Assembly: GCA_964569295.1 (NCBI GenBank)
Contig: CAZMVU010000047.1
Location: forward strand, 1-26,779
Direction: 5' to 3'
DNA from: CAZMVU01 sp964569295
Lineage (GTDB): Bacteria > Hydrogenedentota > Hydrogenedentia > Hydrogenedentales > JAGMZX01
DNA length: 26,779 nucleotides
In this document: positions 23,327 to 26,779 of the stretch, piece after piece
Position numbering within the stretch: position 1 is the first letter of the stretch
Layout: every line of letters starts with the position of its first letter
The notes under the pieces: generated by a model
Databases searched by the model: none
What the model was told of the DNA's origin: nothing
The model's input: the letters and a program-made list of their open reading frames with translations, nothing else
Made by a program: the position numbers and the translations under genes

Positions 23327-23839
23327 GTGATTTTCGGCATCATGAGCGATACCCATGGCCACGTGCAGCGCATGCACCGGGTTGCCGATACCATGACGGC
23401 GGAGCATGGTGTGACGTTCATTTACCACCTGGGCGATGACTACTGCGACGCTGAACAACTGCGCTGGGCTGGCCACGAGGTGCGCGGCGTGCCCGGGCTA
23501 TGGTGCGACGAATACCGCCGCGGCCGCGTGCCCAAGACTATTGTCGAGACCATCGATTGGCTCACGGTGAGCTGCGTGCACGCGGACAAGGACCTCGGTC
23601 CCCGGGAGAAGGCGGCGCACCTGGTGCTCTTCGGGCACACCCACGAGGCGGAGGTGCGGCGTGTGGGGCGTAGCGTATGGCTGAATCCCGGCCACCTCAA
23701 AGCCGAGCACGATCGTGGGGAGGCCGCGTCTTATGGTCTTACCGAACTGACCCCCGAAAAGCTTATCGTGTGCATTTACGAATTGCATGGTCTGTTGCGG
23801 GAACGGCATGAATTCAGCCGCGAAGAGCTGCATGGCTAA
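23327..23839 (+). CDS. YfcE/MJ0936-like metallophosphoesterase
   Basis: A 170-aa calcineurin-like phosphoesterase of the small YfcE type. The GTG start has GGGAGA 6 nt upstream. Metal-binding motifs are SDTHG (D8, H10), HLGDD (D37), VHAD (H85) and GHTHEAEV (H104, H106), followed by the usual LNPGHLK. The position that normally reads GN(C/H)D is PGLWCDEY here (about 56-63), so the conserved Asn ligand is not obvious. Related proteins hydrolyse phosphodiesters in vitro; the physiological substrate is unknown. A five-codon frame (ATG 23313) terminates on the GTG start. Confidence 0.85.
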   Translation: MIFGIMSDTHGHVQRMHRVADTMTAEHGVTFIYHLGDDYCDAEQLRWAGHEVRGVPGLWCDEYRRGRVPKTIVETIDWLTVSCVHADKDLGPREKAAHLVLFGHTHEAEVRRVGRSVWLNPGHLKAEHDRGEAASYGLTELTPEKLIVCIYELHGLLRERHEFSREELHG

Positions 23840-23874
23840 GATCGCGGTACCCTTTCGGGAGGGGATAAGAAACC

Positions 23875-24066
23875 ATGACGGAACAAAACACCCGGCCTTG
23901 TCCCCAATGCGGACAGCCCCTCGCCCTCAACCGCCATGTCTGCCCTGCGTGCGGCTACGTGTCGCCGTGGTTCAAGGTTCGTTTTGCTGCGGGTTGCTTT
24001 TTTGCCGTGTTGGCCGCGGCGGGTGTTGGGCTCATGGTGTATATGGCGCTTACGCAGGGACCGTAG
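23875..24066 (+). CDS. Small zinc-ribbon membrane protein
   Basis: A 63-aa protein. The N-terminal half is a zinc ribbon with two CPxCG knuckles (CPQCG at residues 9-13, CPACG at 23-27), and the C-terminal half is one transmembrane helix (about 36-58). GGGAGGGG lies upstream of the ATG. It begins 35 nt after the metallophosphatase stop and is probably co-transcribed. I do not recognise a specific family; zinc-ribbon plus single-helix proteins are common and mostly uncharacterised. Confidence 0.7.
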   Translation: MTEQNTRPCPQCGQPLALNRHVCPACGYVSPWFKVRFAAGCFFAVLAAAGVGLMVYMALTQGP

Positions 24067-24086
24067 CGGCGCCGGTGCAAAGATTT

Positions 24087-24116
24087 TTGACAGGCGCTAT
24101 CGCCATGGGCTAGAAT
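24087..24116 (+). promoter_or_regulatory. Strong promoter of the tRNA pair
   Basis: TTGACA (24087-24092), an 18-bp spacer and TAGAAT (24111-24116): a perfect -35 and a 5/6 -10. The predicted start near 24123 leaves about 14 nt before tRNA-Cys. Confidence 0.8.
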
Positions 24117-24136
24117 CCGGCGTCTGTACGTTCGGT

Positions 24137-24212
24137 GGCGCCATGGCCAAATTGGTAAGGCAGCGGCTTGCAAAGCCGTATATTTCCGGTTCGAGTCCGG
24201 ATGGCGCCTCCA
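24137..24212 (+). tRNA. tRNA-Cys (anticodon GCA)
   Basis: The acceptor arms GGCGCCA and TGGCGCC pair fully. The anticodon stem CGGCT/AGCCG closes the loop TTGCAAA, giving anticodon GCA. The T arm contains GGTTCGAGTCC. The discriminator base is T (typical of tRNA-Cys) and the 3' CCA (24210-24212) is encoded. Confidence 0.96.
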
Positions 24213-24273
24213 TTCTCATTGCCCTTCCCCGCGCGGCACACCGCCTTGCCGCACACGGGCATGCGCATTCCCC

Positions 24274-24360
24274 GGGCGAGTGGTGGAACTGGCATACACA
24301 AGGGACTTAAAATCCCTCGCCCGCATGGGCTTGCGGGTTCGAATCCCGCCTCGCCCACCA
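24274..24360 (+). tRNA. tRNA-Leu (anticodon TAA)
   Basis: An 87-nt class II tRNA. The acceptor arms GGGCGAG/CTCGCCC pair fully, with discriminator A and encoded CCA (24358-24360). The loop CTTAAAA between GGGA and TCCC gives anticodon TAA. The long variable arm is GCCC-GCAT-GGGC, and the T arm has GGTTCGAATCCC. It lies 61 nt after tRNA-Cys and is probably transcribed with it. Confidence 0.96.
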
Positions 24361-24419
24361 TTCCTGCGGATGCGTTTACGGCGCGGCTCCTGGCGGACGT
24401 ACAATGCTTAAAGCGCGTT

Positions 24420-24449
24420 GCCGGTGTAATTGCGTAGCGCAAGACCGGC
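24420..24449. terminator. Bipartite hairpin between tRNA-Leu and kdsB
   Basis: GCCGGT/ACCGGC (24420-24425/24444-24449) encloses TTGCG/CGCAA with a 3-nt loop (24430-24442). It sits between convergent transcripts and touches the kdsB stop codon, as expected for a bidirectional terminator, but there is no T-run on either strand. Confidence 0.4.
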
Positions 24450-25192
24450 TATTGGCCGCCCTCGAGAATGCGGCGCACGTGCTCCAAATCTTCCAGAACG
24501 TCTACCCCGATGCTCCGGTATTCCGTTTCGACCACCGCAATACGGTAACCGTTTTCGAGCGCGCGCAACTGCTCGAGTTTCTCGAGTTGTTCGAGCGGGG
24601 TTTGGGGCATCTCGGCGTAGTGAAGCAGGAAGTCGCGCCGGTACACATACAATCCGATGTGTTGCCAGTGGGCCTGTGCGCGGGCATCCGCAGCATCGCG
24701 AATGTGGGGGATCGCCGCACGGGAAAAATACAGCGCCAGACCCGTGGCGTCGCACACCACCTTTACGATGTTCGGGTTTTGCGCATCTTCCTGCCGGGTA
24801 ATCCGGTGGCGCGCCGTCGACATGACCACGTCCGGACGCTCGAGAAGAGGCCGGATGGCGTTGTCGATGGTCGCAGGATCGATGAGCGGCTCGTCGCCCT
24901 GCACGTTTACGATGAGCGGTTCATCGCGCTGACGTGCCACCTCGGCAATTCGGTCCGTGCCTGTCGGGTGGTCCGGGTTGGTGAGCATCACCGGCGTACC
25001 GTACGGCGCAAGGGCATCGGCTACCTGCGCGTCGTCCGTCGCCACGACGGCCTCCTGCACCAACTCGGCGCGTACCGTCCGCTCATAGGTATGCTGCACC
25101 AGGGGCTTGCCGGCGAGGGGCATAATCACCTTGCCCGGGAAACGGGTCGAGGCATAACGCGCCGGTATCACGGCCAATACACGCTCACCCAT
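24449..25192 (-). CDS. kdsB: 3-deoxy-manno-octulosonate cytidylyltransferase (CMP-Kdo synthetase)
   Basis: A 247-aa enzyme activating Kdo with CTP for lipopolysaccharide core synthesis. The start MGERVLAVIPARYAS is supported by GGGGAG 8 nt upstream; a longer frame exists but adds unrelated residues. Motifs are the nucleotide-binding IPARYASTRFPGK (8-20), ATDDAQVADAL, HPTGTDRIAEVA and VNVQGDEPLIDP. Further family blocks are IPHIRD and HIGLYVYRRDFL, and the C-terminal EYRSIGVDVLEDLEHV. Its divergent neighbour is another Kdo-pathway gene. Confidence 0.96.
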   Translation of the reverse strand: MGERVLAVIPARYASTRFPGKVIMPLAGKPLVQHTYERTVRAELVQEAVVATDDAQVADALAPYGTPVMLTNPDHPTGTDRIAEVARQRDEPLIVNVQGDEPLIDPATIDNAIRPLLERPDVVMSTARHRITRQEDAQNPNIVKVVCDATGLALYFSRAAIPHIRDAADARAQAHWQHIGLYVYRRDFLLHYAEMPQTPLEQLEKLEQLRALENGYRIAVVETEYRSIGVDVLEDLEHVRRILEGGQ

Positions 25193-25220
25193 GGCATAAA
25201 CTCCCCGCTGCGCTGATGGT

Positions 25221-25249
25221 TTGCATGAACCCGCAACCTTCAGTATCCT
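25221..25249 (+). promoter_or_regulatory. Probable promoter of kdsD
   Basis: TTGCAT (25221-25226), a 17-bp spacer and TATCCT (25244-25249), giving a leader of about 36 nt. Box matches are 3/6 and 4/6. The kdsB promoter on the other strand is not obvious. Confidence 0.4.
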
Positions 25250-25291
25250 TGGCGCCGCCATTATCCTCAACGCGGCAAAGGAAGATCAAAG

Positions 25292-26266
25292 GTGGATAGT
25301 GAAGGAAGCGCGCGCGCCTTTCATGCTTCGTTGGCCCTTACCAAAGAAGCCATCGAGGCCTTCATCGACCGTGACAAGCCGCAACTCACCGAGGCCATCG
25401 AGCTGCTCTACGGCTGCCGCGGCAAGCTTGTGGTCTGCGGCATGGGGAAATGCGGTTATATCGCGCAGAAGCTCAGCGCCACCTTCAACAGCACCGGCAC
25501 CCCCGCCGTGTTCTTGCACCCGGGCGAGGCCATCCATGGGGATCTCGGCATGGCACACGCCCAGGATGTCGCGCTCATGCTTTCAAACAGCGGCGAGTCA
25601 CCGGAAATTACCGCGCTCGCCCCGCTGCTGAAGCGCATGCATCTGAAGGTCGTGGCCATGACCGGCCGCCCGGACTCCACTCTCGCACGCGAAAGCGACG
25701 CCGTCATCAACACGCGCGTGAACAGGGAAGCGGACCCGCTCGATATCGCCCCCACGGCCAGCACGACGGTCATGCTCGCCGCCGGCGATGCCCTCGCCGC
25801 CACACTCATGGAGAAGCGTGGCTTCACACGCGATCACTATGCCCGCTTTCACCCTGGCGGCGCCCTCGGCCGCCGCCTGCTGTCGACCGTCGAATCGCTC
25901 ATGCACCGCGGCAGCGCCGTGCCGCTCACCCACCAGGAGCAAACCGTACGCGAGGCCATTTTCGTGATCTCGTCAAAACGCCTCGGCGCCACGATCATCG
26001 TCGACGACAACCAGCGCATGGTTGGCATTCTCACCGACGGCGACCTGCGCCGGCTCTTCGAGAAACACGAGCACCCCCTTGACCTCACGGTCAGCGCGAT
26101 CATGACGCGCCGGCCGCGGACCATTCGTGCCGATGTCCTTGCCGCGGATGCGCTCCTGTTCATGGAGGAGAATCTTATTACGAGCCTCCCCGTGGTGGAT
26201 TCACAGGGCGCCGTGCACGGCCTGCTCCACCTGCACGACATCCTTCGCGCAGGCATCACGGGCTAA
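25292..26266 (+). CDS. kdsD: Arabinose-5-phosphate isomerase (KdsD/KpsF/GutQ family)
   Basis: A 324-aa enzyme interconverting ribulose-5-phosphate and arabinose-5-phosphate, the first step toward Kdo. The GTG start has AAGGAAG about 8 nt upstream. The N-terminal SIS domain (about 35-185) has VVCGMGKCGYIAQKLSATF, STGTPAVFLHPGEAIHGDLG, SNSGESPEI and FHPGGALGRRLL. Two CBS domains follow (about 205-260 and 270-322; VDDNQRMVGILTDGDLRR and ITSLPVVDSQGAVHGLLHLH). Paralogues KpsF and GutQ cannot be separated by sequence alone, but divergence from kdsB across about 100 bp favours the LPS role. Confidence 0.95.
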   Translation: MDSEGSARAFHASLALTKEAIEAFIDRDKPQLTEAIELLYGCRGKLVVCGMGKCGYIAQKLSATFNSTGTPAVFLHPGEAIHGDLGMAHAQDVALMLSNSGESPEITALAPLLKRMHLKVVAMTGRPDSTLARESDAVINTRVNREADPLDIAPTASTTVMLAAGDALAATLMEKRGFTRDHYARFHPGGALGRRLLSTVESLMHRGSAVPLTHQEQTVREAIFVISSKRLGATIIVDDNQRMVGILTDGDLRRLFEKHEHPLDLTVSAIMTRRPRTIRADVLAADALLFMEENLITSLPVVDSQGAVHGLLHLHDILRAGITG

Positions 26267-26348
26267 CCCGATGTCCCGATACTCATAGGAGCCCGAGTAA
26301 TTGATAGCAAGGCGCGTACGGCATAATGGAATTGCGGTATTTTTTACC

Positions 26349-26418
26349 CGTTTGCCGTGAGCCCTCTTCCGTACCTCATAAGGGCATCGCTATCGGCGCT
26401 GGCAGCGCTCTTGGCCCC
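26349..26418 (+). repeat. Dispersed intergenic repeat, copy C
   Basis: The exact core CGTTTGCCGTGAGCC (26349-26363) is followed 40 bp from its start by the second block (26389-26418), which matches copy A at 22 of 30 bases and contains a GCGCT-GGC-AGCGC hairpin. It lies 83 bp downstream of kdsD in the same direction. Confidence 0.7.
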
Positions 26419-26730
26419 AACCGCTATCGCTATGCGTCAAAAGGGTGCCCTTTGGCCTGCGCTGGCAAGCCATCGCACTCCAAAGTGGCGCCAACGGCAT
26501 GGCTCTCGCGGCCGTACGCTGGTTTTCGCTATCACGGGCCAGATTGCCCAAGCAAGTGCGCCCCCTTGCGCCATGCGGCTAACATGGGCGTGGCCCACAG
26601 CCAGGGCTGGAAATGCGCGTCCTGTTGTTGTTGGTTCGTGGTTCAGGGAGACTTGCCATTAGTGCCTTAGACTTCAGCTCCTGCAAAGAACAACAAGAAG
26701 TTATTCGGGCACCTTGTGTAAGCTCTATAC

Positions 26731-26740
26731 ATGACGTCAT
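26731..26740. promoter_or_regulatory. 10-bp perfect palindrome
   Basis: ATGACGTCAT is a perfect palindrome 7 bp upstream of a promoter-like sequence. It may be an operator for the gene beyond the window; chance is also possible at this length. Confidence 0.25.
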
Positions 26741-26746
26741 AAATAA

Positions 26747-26775
26747 TTGCGCATGCGTCTTCTTTTTGCTATTGT
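26747..26775 (+). promoter_or_regulatory. Promoter-like sequence at the window end
   Basis: TTGCGC (26747-26752), a 17-bp spacer and TATTGT (26770-26775), in locally AT-rich DNA. It would drive a plus-strand gene beginning beyond the window. Confidence 0.4.
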
Positions 26776-26779
26776 ACGG

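Larger units (their letters stand above)
26267..26779. other. Intergenic region at the window end
   Basis: About 510 bp with no credible gene. It holds repeat copy C near its start, an 11-mer shared with the 21.2 kb gap, and a more AT-rich terminal ~130 bp with a palindrome and a promoter-like pair. The open frames (26326-26670 and 26357-26662) overlap the repeat, lack an SD and encode low-complexity Cys/Pro/Ala-rich sequence. Confidence 0.55.

Noticed and set aside
23048..23476. An upstream extension of the ceramidase-like frame
   Set aside because: The added residues are translated from the purine tract and CACAAAG repeat. The internal ATG has a good SD and begins a signal peptide.
24110..24442. 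Minus-strand open frames across the tRNA pair
   Set aside because: They are antisense to two well-formed tRNAs. Translations containing EAGFEPAS or IRTRKP are known artefacts of antisense tRNA DNA.
26326..26670. A 114-codon plus-strand open frame after kdsD
   Set aside because: It runs through repeat copy C, has no SD, overlaps another frame and encodes low-complexity sequence. I treat it as repeat DNA.

Overview
This 26.8 kb window is a GC-rich, gene-dense stretch of a bacterial chromosome made mostly of housekeeping genes. Two enzymes of CMP-Kdo synthesis (kdsB, kdsD/kpsF), a SurA-type periplasmic chaperone and several proteins with signal peptides point to a Gram-negative, LPS-bearing cell. 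The secreted ceramidase-like and beta-propeller glycosidase-like proteins, and a 'CACAAAGACAC' type repeat, resemble what is common in Hydrogenedentota, Planctomycetes, Verrucomicrobia and related phyla. That placement is inference; no 16S rRNA gene is present.

Layout. (1) 1-1743: a dispersed repeat copy and a minus-strand secreted glycoside-hydrolase-like gene. (2) 1744-10215: a regulatory gap with a near-consensus sigma-70 promoter and a structured leader, then rpoB and rpoC, detached from the usual rplKAJL genes. (3) 10216-14212: a SurA-like PPIase, a YesL/DUF624-like membrane protein, eno and an ftsB-like gene. (4) 14320-21123: a tightly coupled operon phoH - pgpH-like 7TM-HD - ybeY - two CNNM/CorC-type CBS proteins, with stop/start overlaps at three of four junctions. 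(5) 21124-23326: a second repeat copy, a minus-strand neutral-ceramidase-like gene, and a repeat/purine tract. (6) 23327-24360: a YfcE-like metallophosphatase, a small zinc-ribbon membrane protein, and tRNA-Cys plus tRNA-Leu behind a strong promoter. (7) 24449-26266: divergent kdsB and kdsD. (8) 26267-26779: a third repeat copy and a promoter-like end.

The genes cover transcription (rpoBC), RNA/ribosome maturation (phoH, ybeY), probable c-di-AMP turnover (pgpH-like), division (ftsB-like), outer membrane biogenesis (SurA-like, Kdo genes) and glycolysis (eno).

The most unusual signals are: a roughly 70-bp intergenic element present three times with an identical 15-bp core, each time downstream of a gene and in that gene's orientation; loss of half of the N-terminal zinc site of RpoC; a His at the rifampicin-pocket position equivalent to E. 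coli RpoB Gln513; and a phoH gene with no ATG, GTG or TTG start upstream of its conserved N-terminus, where one extra A would restore a canonical start. I found no CRISPR array, transposase, phage gene or obvious defence system.
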